DNA of 64,000 nucleotides from Brachypterus glaber. Taxonomy: Eukaryota > Arthropoda > Insecta > Coleoptera > Kateretidae. Below, one piece after another: positions 23,608 through 34,925 of this stretch. Below the pieces are notes generated by a model, which saw only the letters and a list, made by a program, of their open reading frames with translations, was not told the origin of the DNA and searched no databases. Position 1 is the first letter of the stretch, and the number at the start of each line of letters is the position of its first letter. A program made the translations under genes and the position numbers. The stretch spans positions 23,958,674 through 24,022,673 of the forward strand of contig OY294048.1 of assembly GCA_958510825.1 (NCBI GenBank), read 5' to 3'.

Positions 23608-24104
23608 TGTAACGAAACATTTTTGAAAGCCGCGCCTTTTTAAATTCGCGGTTTCGGTCCCACCTCCCGCCAGGTGGCGCCACGCGGGTCACTTAGCACG
23701 CCGATCCATTGCCTTCATCCATTTTATTTGCCGCCGTCCGATCAGCTGAAGCTCCGGCTTAGTTAACATATTTCGATATCAGACTGCCGCTCAGGTAATT
23801 ACTATTCTTTAATTTATAATATTCTTTAAACTTCTAAACTCCAATTAATCCTGAATTTAACGTAGTTTTCTTTTATTGCTCAGTTGATCATGGTTCATGT
23901 TGTCCGTACCACGCGTGTTGTCCGTTACACTTGTTAGCCGTCCAGCCGTTCTCTAGTTAGTATTGGGGCCCTGCCTGTAGAAAACCTGATTGTAAGATAA
24001 ATGATTGTGTCCGCTTGAATTCCGAACGTTGGTTCCCAAATAAAGTGCATCTGAGGAAAACAACTCTTTTATTGTGCAAAGGAATGCACCTATAGAATCC
24101 CACA
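23608..24104 (+). repeat. Probable 3' LTR of the Gypsy element
   Basis: Starts TGTAACGAAACA directly after a purine-rich tract and ends with ACA (GAATCCCACA), 497 bp. It contains an AATAAA polyadenylation signal at about 24040 followed by GT-rich sequence, and its GC content is above the surroundings. No matching 5' LTR lies in the window, so the borders rest on the TG...CA ends and context only. Confidence 0.5.
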
Positions 24105-24161
24105 TAACCTCAAAATACGAAATAAGCATCCTTTGGAAAAAAGGAGTTATTTCAATACATA

Positions 24162-24650
24162 CCCAGAGATGCCGATATACCAGTCATAAAACTATTAACG
24201 TAAATATCTGAAGAGTTTACTACTAAAATAATATTAACTGAAAAATTACTTTAAATCACTGAAAATGAATTTAAATTTAATTAAGAGAAATGATTAAAAA
24301 AACTACTTCTACTTATTGATTTTCATAACATTGCTTCGAAGTAGAAAAAACCATTTTTACAAAAAATCCCTAATAATTGCCAGTATCTAAAACAACATCA
24401 TTAAAGATATTCCCATATTTATTAATTATGAAAACCGAATTAACCAATTAATTAGTCTAATAAAAAAGTACACCCTTTTTATGTAAACGCCTCAATTACA
24501 CAAAATGTAATTTTCCCAAATACTAATAATATTAGCATCTGAAAAAACAAACAACAAACCGCCCGTTAAGGACAATGCTATGTCACGTTCAATAACCATA
24601 AAAATAAAAATATAAATACTCAATATATACAGGGTGACCACTCTGTTACA
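24162..24650 (-). repeat. Truncated 3' LTR
   Basis: Matches 35515-36004 with about eight differences in 489 bp. It begins TGTAACAGAGTGG on the minus strand and stops after CATCTCTGGG, where the 5' copy continues for about 590 bp more. Its outer side abuts the sequence after the Gypsy LTR. Confidence 0.8.
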
Positions 24651-24653
24651 ATA

Positions 24654-24665
24654 CTCCCCCCTTTT
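24654..24665 (-). other. Polypurine tract of the LTR element
   Basis: On the minus strand this reads AAAAGGGGGGAG, three bases before the TGTAAC start of the 3' LTR. That is the expected position for plus-strand priming. Confidence 0.7.
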
Positions 24666-25898
24666 AAAAAATCGGATTAATTTGAACAAAACTTTAAATT
24701 AATTGATTTAGATACTATTTATACAAAACAAAGTGGCAATATAAATCTTCTGAAATGGACATCATCTTCTTCTTTCTTCTGTAATCTTCACTCCTAACTC
24801 TGATACTCGGACAATCTAACGCTAATTCTTCTTGAGACCTACTCAATCAGTCTCTTATAATAAAAACCCATATTCAAATTAATGAACTACTTTAGAACCT
24901 ACTCAATTCAATCCCAAGTAGCACAAAAATCTAAAGTGATTAATATTATTCTTCTCTATTAGCATTACCATCATCTACGGAATGAATATGGAAAACAACC
25001 AAAACAAAAGAAAAAGATACGAAACTGTAACAAAAAAAATTAAAACATTCAAACTAAATTTTATTTCCCCAGTTTTCACGAAAAAATGGGAAAATATCAA
25101 GTGTCTGTCAAGCATCGATGTATCAGTGTAACTTCAGTACAACTCCATAATAACTACAAATCCCTAGAAAAACTCTTAACTTTACCCAACCTTTAAGGTA
25201 ACTTCAGCAAGCTTAAAGTTTAATTACTAACTTCTTTTGAACACATTGTCAGCACTTTCACAAACTCCTGAAGTTTGGATACAACCAACCTTAACTTGAC
25301 AAAAACTTCTCGTTATTCAAATATCTTTTCTCAACACAGAATCATTATTGACAAACCAGACCTACAACTCATAAAAAACATTAGAAAGAAAGCATTACTA
25401 TTTATACCTAAAATTTAATTAATTTCTAATAAACACAAAACTTTTCTCATCTCCAAAATATATGTATAGACACAAAAAAAAAATTAAGTTACTATTCGTA
25501 ATTTTTTTTCTAAAGTTTCATTAATTATTTAATCGTAATTACAAACATTTTATTTATTTACTTTAACTGCTTTTTATGATCATAAAACTCTATTCTAAAC
25601 AATATCTTAAAACAAAACTCCAAAAAATGTCAAAAATACTTCAAAAAAACTGCAACTAAAATTCGATTCAAGTTTGTATTCGTGAGGTACCTCTTACTAA
25701 ATATAACTAATGTACTAGTACTCTAATTAATTAATTAACTAATTTATCTTTAACACAATTAATCTTTATTCTCATATTTATTTACATATCTCTCAACTAG
25801 CATTCTTTGTGAATTTTACCTAAATAATTGGAATCGTTACCATTCATGAGTTGTTATTACGTAGATCTCACTTTATGGTGTTAAAACAATTAAACATA

Positions 25899-28125
25899 CA
25901 GGGTGTTTACGGTCTTCTGGCAATAATTTTAAGGGTGGGTTTATTACTGCATTTTAAAACAAAAATTCCAACAAAAAAAATGTTTTACTCAAAAAATAAA
26001 AACGTAAAAAATTACCTTCTTTTGGTTTACATATTAAAAACTTTTGACGACTGCTGACCATGCTGCTACAATAAGTGTTCGAAGTTTCCCCCACCATTCT
26101 CGATACACAGGTGGGCCCGCCGTAACAATGAATTCATGGCACGTTGGATACTACCATGTTGCCGTATTTGTATTTCAGCTGCCTCGACGCGATTTATAAG
26201 TTCCTGCAGGTTTTGTGGTTCAGCTTGCCCTGCAGGGTACACTATAGCCTTTATAAAACCCCACAGATAAAAATCCATGGGATTTAGATCAGGAGATCGA
26301 GGGGGCCAAGACCTAACTGCTCCTCTGCCAATCCAACGATTGTGATAATTCTGGTTCAAATGGTTGCGTACACGGTGGCTAAAGTGAACGGGACAACCAT
26401 CATGCATGAACCACATACTTCTCCTAACCGCCAGAGGTACTTCTTCCATTAAAATATTTAGGTCATTTTCTAAAAAATTTAAATAGGATTCAGCATTTAG
26501 CCTATCGGGTAGAATATGCAGCCCAATTAATTGTCAATTAATGACTCCACCCCATATGTTTAAAGAAAATCTATGTTGAAAATTTGTTCTTCGCACAGCA
26601 TGGGGATTTTCCAGTGCCCACTGGTGATTATTATGAAAATTCATAACTCCGTTTCTTGTGAAAGTGGTTTCATCAGAAAATAAAATATTTTGTATAAAAT
26701 TTGGATTCCTTGTATTATTTTGAATTAGCCAATGACAAAATTCCAATCTTTGAGGGCGATCTGCTTCTTGTAAGGCTTGTACTCTTTTATAATGATAGGG
26801 GTGCCTTAGATCTTCGCTTAAAGTTCTCCAAACCACCCTATTGGAGACCTCAAATTGTGTAGCACCTTGACAAGTACTTGCTGAAGGGTGTTCGTTAAAA
26901 AAATTCAGAATGTCCTCTTCGAGGTTTATAATTCTTTGTTCGCGTCCCGGTCCTCCCTCCTGTCCTTGTTGTGGCTGTACACTTCCTGTATCCCGAATTC
27001 TTTGAGCAAGGCGCACAAAGGTACGATAATATGGATGAACCCGGTTAGGGAACCTTTCGGCGTATGTTCGTGCTGCAGCATTACTATTACCTAACACCTC
27101 TCCATAAATTAATATCATGTCACAATATTTCCATAAACATGCATTTGTACAGGGTCAGGATCACGGTAATTTTCAGGCTGAGGGTTATTCTCAATTTCAT
27201 TTTCAGGCTCTGGATCCATTTGTAAGAAAATATTACACCGAAACTAATTACATACAAAAAAGTCTACTATTCTTATTAGAACTAACTTAAGTTAAATAAT
27301 AACTCGAAAATAGCACTAAAACTCATAAAAACTAAACTAAAAAATTGTAACTTAACTAAGTATTAACTAAAAAAAACTTCAAAACATAAAATATTGTATA
27401 AAAACACAAAAGTCTAAACGAATCGCAATTAAAAAGAGAACACGCCAAAAACGCCAAAATTATAATCTATCACCGCCGAATGTCGGGTTAAAACTAAACA
27501 ATAGAATTTTCTTCATACTGATAATAAAAATACATTAGCTATAAACAATACAGGTAGTTTTTCAAAGGGTCATGACCCTTTGAAAAACTACCCGCCTTTA
27601 TAAGCTTACTGACGCTCTGTACTGTTTTATGTTGATTTAATTAATTTATTTTCCCTAATTTTTGTCTACTCAAATAGAAAAAATATTCTAAAGTACTCGT
27701 TTCATTATACTGTCGGCAAACTATTAAAAAACTCGCCAATCGACTCGTTTTTTAAATAAATTTATAAATTTATATATTCTTTTAGCGTCTAACCTCTTGA
27801 TTCATTAAAATAGCATTATTTTTTTGTAAATGTACATTTATTTTATCATAAATATTGAAAATTAAAACCAATAAAATTATTTTTGACTCTATCATGATTT
27901 TAAAACAGGTCCGGCAACGTCGCTTTTTTTGCATATTTGTTAAAGCACAACTGCGGATAGCCCGCTATGTACCAGTGACCATCAAACAATTTTTGTTATT
28001 TTTTTGTTTTAATTAATATCTCTCTTAATATTAATATTTAACCAAGGGTATATAAGCAAAAATAACTAAATTTTTGATGGACTATCATCCCCTAAAATTA
28101 TTGCCAGAAGACCGTAAACACCCTG
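25899..28125 (-). mobile_element. 2.2-kb DD41D mariner-like element (DUF4817 type)
   Basis: Terminal inverted repeats of about 33 bp start CAGGGTGTTTACGGTCTTCT at 25899 and end with the exact inverse at 28125, continuing through GGCAATAATTTTA. TA dinucleotides flank both ends (25897-25898 and 28126-28127), the IS630/Tc1/mariner target. It is inserted in the LTR element interior. An internal GGGTCATGACCC-type hairpin region lies near 27550-27590. The transposase gene inside runs on the minus strand. Confidence 0.92.
26066..27219 (-). pseudogene. DD41D transposase with one stop and one frameshift
   Basis: Transposase that would bind the TIRs and cut and paste the element. The N-terminal helix-turn-helix resembles DUF4817 (ILIYGEVLGNS, AERFPNR, FVRLAQRIRDTGS). 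The catalytic residues are D in FSDETTF, D in FMHDGCPVH and D in PDLNPMDFYLWG, with 41 residues between the second and third, hence DD41D. A TGA at 26534-26536 interrupts the middle between GGVIN and QLIG in the same frame. A likely ATG at 27217-27219 begins an acidic leader (MDPEPENEIE) that is out of frame with the rest by an indel near 27118. Close to intact but not functional as read. Confidence 0.85.
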
Positions 28126-28594
28126 TATTTTCATTAGTAACAGAATTATAGGTTCTACCAAAAACATTACTTTTTATCCTTTTTTACTCAACAGAAATAA
28201 AAAATTGATCAACTACGCAATTACTCAACAAAACGACCATCAGGGTTGTATTACTAAAATGATTTAAATTAAAAAAAAATACCATAATTCTACTTTAAAG
28301 TAACCCCTTGGTTATAATATAGATAACAACTACGTTTATTAAAACTTTATATATTACGAAACAGTAACAAATAACTACCACACAGTTACGTGGATACGTA
28401 GTAACTGTTTTGTAACGAGATCGTTCCGAACTAAGTTGCAAACGTGTAACAAGATAGTAATTATTACCCTTATTTTTATTCCATATTGCAATTACAACGT
28501 AACTATAGCGTTCCTGTAACTAGTCTAAATTTGTTTCAATTGGGATAATGATCACGTAACGATAACCAAAAATACTAGTTGGATTACACTGGTC
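28126..28594. other. LTR-element interior between nested insertions
   Basis: AT-rich sequence between the mariner and the large foldback. No frame or motif is visible. It presumably belongs to the interior of the minus-strand LTR element. Confidence 0.4.
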
Positions 28595-29194
28595 GACAAA
28601 TCTGAAGATTTCTCTAACTTTGGAATCCCCAGAAATAGGTTTATACTAATTTTGGGTCGCTGAATCCAAATCCGAGGGCCGTTTGTCTCCATCACCCTCA
28701 AATTTTTTGATATCATAAAAAAAGTTAAAATTAGGAAAATTGATTTTGTGTAATTACAAGAAAATGCTTTGACTTATCACATTAAAATTTAGTACGGTTA
28801 ATAGTGGTAATATAAGTTATTTATTCCCCTACTTACTCAAAAATACAATTGTGTGTATGTCAGAGGCGTGCGTTCTAAAGTGTTTTTGTAATATATTTCT
28901 CCAACAAAATTTATGTTTAAGAATTTTACAATTTCGATAAAAAATTATTATTTATTGATTAATTTTACGTAAAAAACATATTGGACCTTTTGATCAAAGG
29001 TCAATAGTTTTCGAGAAAAATAGGTTTAAACATATTTCTGCAAGTTCCACTAAGAAAAAAACTGCTGCCGACAAGATAATACTTTCTCCTATAGGTCTAA
29101 GTTTATTAAAATAAAAATAAATAAATAAATAAATAAAAAAAATTCCGAAAAAAGTCTCATTTTTCGTTTTAACCCCATTTTACCCCACCCTGAT

Positions 29195-29430
29195 TTTTAT
29201 CAAAAAAAAATATCCTAGCCACACAAAAAAAGGTCAATAGTTTTTTTTTCCTATGTATTTTGAGGAGCTGAATCCGAATTTGAAGTCAAAATAGCACCTT
29301 ATCCAATTAGTTTTCCAGGTGATGTGCTATTTTGACCTCAAATTCGGATTCAGCGCCTCAAAATACATAGGAAAAAAAACTATTGACCTTTTTTTGTGTG
29401 ACTAGGATATTTTTTTTGATAAAACTCGGG
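29195..29430. repeat. Inner palindrome, about 110-bp arms
   Basis: Left arm TATCCTAGCCACACAAAAAA...GGTCAATAG...CCTATGTATTTTGAGGAGCTG and its inverse to 29430 meet at a loop near 29305-29325. It lies inside the loop of the larger foldback, so the palindromes are nested. The pogo insertion sits at its outer right edge. Confidence 0.8.
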
Positions 29431-29433
29431 GTA

Positions 29434-30737
29434 GGGGAGAAAGGGGTAATAAGAAACAGGGGTAATAAGAAACGATCAAGAAAAAAGCATGAAAAATTTC
29501 TTCTAAAAATTTGAAAAAAAAGTACAAAGAACTCACATCCATAAGCTATTATTCCTAAAAATTGCAGGTTGCTACTTAAGCATTTTCATATTTTTTTTAA
29601 GTAAAAAGTTAACATGTATTCATGAACTTTAATGTTTAAAGTGGGACCATTTTATCTTTGACTATGAATAAAAATTTTGTTAAAAGTTTTAGCAGGCTTT
29701 GCAACATTGATATATTTGACTGACATTTAAAGGTTGTAAATGTCATTATAATAATTTATTAAAAGTGATTCTGGTGTTTGCAGAGTTGTTTTCTCTTATT
29801 ACCCCAGGTATTGTATTTTGTTGGGGTAATAAGAAACACTTTTTAAAACTATTTATTTTTAGGATTTTCTTAGGATAAGTGAAAATGCCGAGAAAGTATA
29901 GAAGGAAAGGTGTTCTCGTTAAATACAGTGTAAACAATATGGAACTTGCGATCGAAGCTGTACGTGCTGGCACTGGTTTGCGAGAAGCAGCACTATACTA
30001 TGGCATTCCTCCTTCCACATTGAGTAAACATTGCCACAGAAACGCACCCGTCGGTGGAGGAAGAAAGCAAGAGCTTTCACCTGAAATCGAAAACCAACTT
30101 GCCGAGTATTTGCGGGTTTGTGCTATTCATGGTGAAGGTTTGACGAAAAATGAAACAATTTAAAATTACAATTACAATTTTAAATTCAATTGTTGGGAAA
30201 TAGGCCATTCAAATTACGCAGAAGCGATAAATTAAACATCAACAATAGGTTTAATTGTTTGTAAAAGTTAAAATTACCAGTTATTATTACTGCTTTTCAT
30301 CATTTTTTAGTTTTTTATAAAAAAATTTAAATGCGTTTTTTAGTTTAACAGTTCACCTTTTCAAAATAAAATTTTGTTTAGTGATAAGTTTTTTAATCTT
30401 TATTAATTTTTGTCCAAATTTAAAGTAAACTTAGACGTGCTTTAGAGGTGTCTCTTGTGTATTCAGTTTATTTGTTTAAGCCTTTTTTATAGGGTATAAT
30501 ATTTTTGTTTCGTAATACCCCATAAGGGGTAATAAGAAACAAAATTTTTAAAAAAGTTTATTATTTTTTTACAACTAAACGTATTAGTATTAATTGAATT
30601 TTATACAAGAAACTTGATACATCGTATCAATACATAATACAAAAAAAAATTGAAGCTTCTGCCTTAACGTTAAGTCCTAATTCTAACATGCTCTGTTTCT
30701 TAAAACCCCGAGTGTTTCTTATTACCCCTTTCTCCCC
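29434..30737 (+). mobile_element. 1304-bp pogo-like element
   Basis: The ends GGGGAGAAAGGGGTAATAAG (continuing AAAC) and its exact inverse are flanked by TA (29432-29433 and 30738-30739). A 15-bp motif GGGGTAATAAGAAAC recurs just inside the left end and at about 29822 and 30527, and inverted near both ends and at about 29797. The one ORF encodes only a DNA-binding domain, so the element is probably non-autonomous. Confidence 0.85.
29885..30163 (+). CDS. HTH_psq/CENP-B N-terminal-like protein of a pogo element
   Basis: Starts at the ATG of MPRKYRRKGV (an upstream GTG is in frame but less likely). The 93 residues form a pipsqueak/CENP-B type helix-turn-helix: LAIEAVRAGTGLREAALYYG, then IPPSTLSKHC, followed by GGRKQELSPEIENQLAEYL. 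In full-length pogo/Tigger transposases this region binds the terminal repeats and precedes a DDE domain. Here a stop comes right after GEGLTKNETI and no DDE frame follows within the element. It could be a truncated transposase or a short stand-alone DNA-binding protein. The frame has no stop or shift. Confidence 0.75.
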   Translation: MPRKYRRKGVLVKYSVNNMELAIEAVRAGTGLREAALYYGIPPSTLSKHCHRNAPVGGGRKQELSPEIENQLAEYLRVCAIHGEGLTKNETI

Positions 30738-31367
30738 TAGTGTAAGTGGGGTTAAAACTTTTTTATTTTTTTTTTTCAATTTATTTTTCGTTAGAACGAA
30801 AAAAGACTTTTTTCGGAAAAAAATATATTTTTTTTTTTATTTATTTATTTATTTTTATTTTAATAAACCTAGACCTATAGGAGAAAGTATTATCTTGTTG
30901 GAAGCAGTTTTTTTCTTAGTGGAACTTGCAGAGATATGTTTAAACCTATTTTTCTCGAAAACTATTGACCTTTGATCAAAAGGTCCAATATGTTTTTTAC
31001 GTAAAATTAATCAATAAATAATAATTTTTTATGGAAATTGTAAAATTCTTAAACATAAATTTTTTTGGAGAAATATATTACAGAAACACTTTAAAACGCA
31101 CGCCTCTGACATACACACAATTGTATTTTTGGGTAAGTGGGGGAATAAATAACTTATATTACCACTATTAACCGTACTAAATTTTAATGTGATAAGTCAA
31201 ATCATTTTCTTGTAATTACACAAAATCGATTTTCCTAATTTTAATTTTATGATATAAAAAAATCTGAGGGTGATGGAGACAAACGGCCTTCGGATTTGGA
31301 TTCAGCGACTCAATATTAGAATAAACCTATGTCTAGAATCTCAGTTAGAGAAATCTTCAGATTTGTC

Positions 31368-33374
31368 TCATTACTCATTTTTAATTGCCTAATTATTTAC
31401 TCATTTGTTTATTTATTATACTCAATAATTACTAATTTATTTGCTAACTTATTTCATTTACTTATTTTACCTTACTTCTCTTATTTATGTACTCATAGGT
31501 TTAGGTACCTATTCCTTTACTTATTATACCGGTATATACTTTTAATTCCAAAAAAAACTTTTGGTATAGCATACTAACACTTTTAGCTTCTGCTAAACAT
31601 TTCATTTCGACTGTAAATTATGAACAAAAACTCATTTTAAATTTTTAAGTTGCTTAATTTTTAAAGCAAATGTATAAAAATATACCTATAAACTCAATAA
31701 AACCGCTTTTATAACTAGACCTTTTTATAATTCATATCGAAATCTCTAAAAACTTTAAATACTTCCTACTATATAAACCAATAAAATTAATCAAATTATT
31801 ACATTAATTAATCATTCTGACAAATTAACAAAATAATATTACGATATTTTCCACTCAAAACTTTTAAAAAGAAAACGTATTTGTAACACTACAAATTATA
31901 TAAGCTATACTTGATTAATCCATATCTTATGGTTGTTAATCAGTTAAAAAAAAATATAGCGACAATCTTTCATTTAGACTTCTAGGTTCAAATATTATTG
32001 CAAAATACTTTCACTGATAAAATAGTCTGTTTTAAACAGAGGTTTCAGCTTCAAACCTTATAAAATTAAATCAATTCCTATTTTCTAACTGAAATTTATG
32101 TAGATCACAAACTTTTCAAAAAACGTAATTGCTTAACTCAATATTACTTAAAAAAAAATTACTTGCTAACCCAAGAACTCATATACTCAAAATTTATTAT
32201 TATTCTTATTCTTATTACGTTACTAAAAAAATGTAATTTTATAAAAAAAACTCGTATAAAATCAAAAATAAACAAAATTATGTGCAAAAGATAAATTTTA
32301 ATTTCTATAATATTAATTTAGGCTCTTCTTAAAAAGCTGAGAGTAGGTACTTTATCAATCAAAACCTTCAAAATACTTAAAACTTTTAAAAATAGTCAGT
32401 TATTGATAGTATCTTCAAAAAAAAAACGACAACGCCCTCTTTTCAAGATTTTTTTTTTAGACAAAAAAATACGCATTTCAATGCGCAAAACAAAAATAAA
32501 ATTGCATTAGCATTCACAGACATTTATTCAACCAATCATACGCACATTTATTCTCGGTGGCCACCTTAACATACAGACATAAAACATAACATATGCAATA
32601 ATTAATACCTAACATTTCAGTACTATCGATAACTGCAAAAACAACTTCAAAAAACATTTATTTATATTTTAAAAATAAAATAAACATTAATAATTAATAT
32701 TTTCTTGAAAAATATATTTAACTGTAACATATGCCAATTATAAGTCTTTTTATAACTAAATTTCTTCATAACTACAAATATTAAAACTGTATTTCAAAAC
32801 TACTCTCTGCACATAAACTTTTAAAACAAATCCAATATAATTAGGTTTATCAAAATTAAAGAAAACTTTGCCACTTCAATGAAAAAAATTATATATTTAA
32901 AAAATGAATGGCCTTTTTACTAGATTGCTACTTTATGTAAAAAAATTATTCTTAGCGAGTTGTAGCTAAATGACAATTATACACAAAAAATAGATCAGAA
33001 AATTAACTTTCAAAAAGGAATATTATTCAATATTTACGCTAAACCTTAAAATAAGCGTTTTTTTTTTAAGCTTAATGGCGATAAAAAACTAAAACACAAA
33101 AAGGTTCACAGCACATGTTTTTACATGTGGGCAGTTAGGGCCTAAAATAAGTGACGCTTAGGATTTTGGGGTAAAAAAAAACTAGTTTGTATAAACAAAA
33201 CTTTAAAATAATATTTTCGAAAATAACTTACAAGAAAAAAATATATATTTTCAACAATTTTCTGATCTTTTTTTTACCAAGAAAAATATCGTAATAATAC
33301 AAAACTACGTTTCTACTCATATACAAAAACTTCGGTCTAGTTATTATAACTCAATTTACCTTTTAAAACAACAG
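31368..33374. other. Non-coding interior of the LTR element
   Basis: About 2 kb of AT-rich sequence where pol would be expected in a complete element. I find no protease, RT, RNase H or integrase motif on either strand. The 82-codon frame at 31329-31577 is compositional. Confidence 0.45.
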
Positions 33375-33815
33375 TCAGTATCTAATATAATGTTCATCTC
33401 TACCTGAAAATGTACCGCTAGCTTCCGGATTTTGCGTAATTGTATGTGATTCGTTTTCGGTTTTAGTCCCATAATAATCCGACTCAAAATGTACTTGTTG
33501 GCTATTTAAATTACTATAAACTGATGATCTTGCTTTTAGCGGATATGAGAAAATCGTAACATTAACATCAACGTCTTTAAAAATATAACAAATCATTTCC
33601 TTTACTTTAACCCAATTAAGCTGATCTAAACCACATCCTATTCTTGGCAAACATAAATATTTAACGTTATTTTTAATTGCGTGCTTTTTTAGCTCTAAAA
33701 GTGACTTCCACAAAATTTCATATGTTGGCTTTTCGTATGAATACTTTTCCGTTACCAAATAATAAATAAACCTATCATTATCCTTTAAAAGCGCCAAACA
33801 GCCTGTACGAACTTT
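33375..33815 (-). pseudogene. Macro domain (OARD1/TARG1-like), C-terminal half
   Basis: The frame (in-frame stop upstream at about 33819) reads LALLKDNDRFIYYLVTEKYS, then KPTYEILWKSLLELKKHA, YLCLPRIGCGLDQLNWVKVK and FKDVDVNVTIFSY. This matches the second half of macro domains of the OARD1 type (ADP-ribose-protein hydrolases), including the IGCGLD loop. The N-terminal ADP-ribose-binding strand is not evident just upstream, so the domain is partial, or its start is hidden by a frameshift. About 55 Ser/Asn-rich residues follow before the stop. It lies directly downstream of gag in the same strand of the LTR element, so it is probably element-encoded cargo rather than a host gene. Confidence 0.7.
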
Positions 33816-33862
33816 TTACTTTATGGTATTATCATATTTAAAATTGTAAAAACCCAAATTCG

Positions 33863-34620
33863 CTACCGGATTGCGACTTTGAAATTTCCGACTGTCATAA
33901 AAATTATTGTACCTATTGCGTGTTTTATTATACCTGGATCCAAAATCACTTTTCTATCATTATTACTATTATTACCGCAAAATTTATTATTATTATTATT
34001 ATTTATTTCATTTTGTAAAACACGTATTTTGAGATTCTCCTGAAATTCTATAAACTGATCGTGAAAAGTTTGTTTAACTAATCTAGTTCTAATTTCTAGT
34101 ATATACTCTCCAGCTTGCAATGCTTCATCGACGCTAAAAAATTTACTGCTACTAAGTATTTCATTAGCTAAAACTGTGTCTATACCTTCAAAGAACTAAT
34201 CTAAGATAAGACGATTATAAACTATTACTTCATTAGGACACAATTTACCTGAAAAGATTTTATTTGCCAATGTTTTTAAACGAATTACAAAATTTGCTAA
34301 CGGTTCATCATTTAAACGAATACAAGTGGACAGTTCATTTTTAATATCAAAAAAATTAACCTTTTTCGTATAAATTCTACCAAATTAGTGGGGCGTTCAT
34401 TTTCTCGTAAAGCGTGAAAATAAACCAATGCTTGACCTCTTAGTTTCAAAATAATTAAATCTATTGTTTCTTCCTCCGTCAAGCTATTATTTTTAGCAAC
34501 AATATCTACGGTAGTAAAAAATAATGAAAAATCGGGACCACCTGAAAAATTTTCTATTAAGTCAAAGGAAAAGCTGCTTTTTTTCATTCGAGTGATCTTT
34601 TTGCAACATTCGCAACACAT
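33863..34620 (-). pseudogene. Gag-like protein, frameshifted
   Basis: The first frame (34312-34620) has FSFDLIENFSGGPDFSLFFT and LTEEETIDLIILKLRGQALV. After a shift the neighbouring frame continues with a typical gag core (LNDEPLANFVIRLKTLANKI), and the third part (33863-34120) has ALQAGEYILEIRTRLVKQ and an Asn-rich linker. Such proteins form the capsid of LTR retroelements. No zinc knuckle is visible. At least two frame breaks and one stop near 34198 make it non-functional as read. It begins about 300 bp after the primer-binding site. Confidence 0.65.
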
Positions 34621-34910
34621 CTTGTTAAAAAATTAAATAAATTTACCTTGAGAAAAAAAAATATTTAGTCTTCAAAAAAAAAATTAAAAAAAAATGACCG
34701 CAAAGGAAATCGCTAAAAAACTCGTTTTTAAAATCCGCACAAAATAAAAACTTATAACTGAGGCTTATAAATTTGTTCGTACTTTTACTAAAACTAACGA
34801 ATCGGTAACCAAAAAAAACACAAATATGTGAAAACTGAAAATTCTTCGTAAAAACGCAAAAACCTATAAAAACGTAAAAAAATAAAATCCAGCGTTATTT
34901 AACGCGTTTC

Positions 34911-34922
34911 CGCTGTCCACCA
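34911..34922 (-). other. Primer-binding site of the LTR element
   Basis: On the minus strand TGGTGGACAGCG starts three bases after the ATTACA end of the 5' LTR. TGG-starting tRNA-complementary sites are usual here; the tRNA species is not assigned. Confidence 0.55.
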
Positions 34923-34925
34923 ATT

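Larger units (their letters stand above)
28595..31367. mobile_element. Large foldback with about 600-bp arms, host of a pogo element
   Basis: GACAAATCTGAAGATTTCTC at 28595 is mirrored by the inverse ending at 31367. The arms continue through a shared CGCTGAATCCAAATCCGA box, a GTGTGTATGTCAGAGGCGTG box and a (TAAA)n stretch, to about 29185 on the left and from about 30742 on the right. Between the arms lie a second small palindrome (29195-29430) and the pogo-like element (29434-30737). The arms carry no coding sequence and are about 90 percent alike. Confidence 0.8.
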
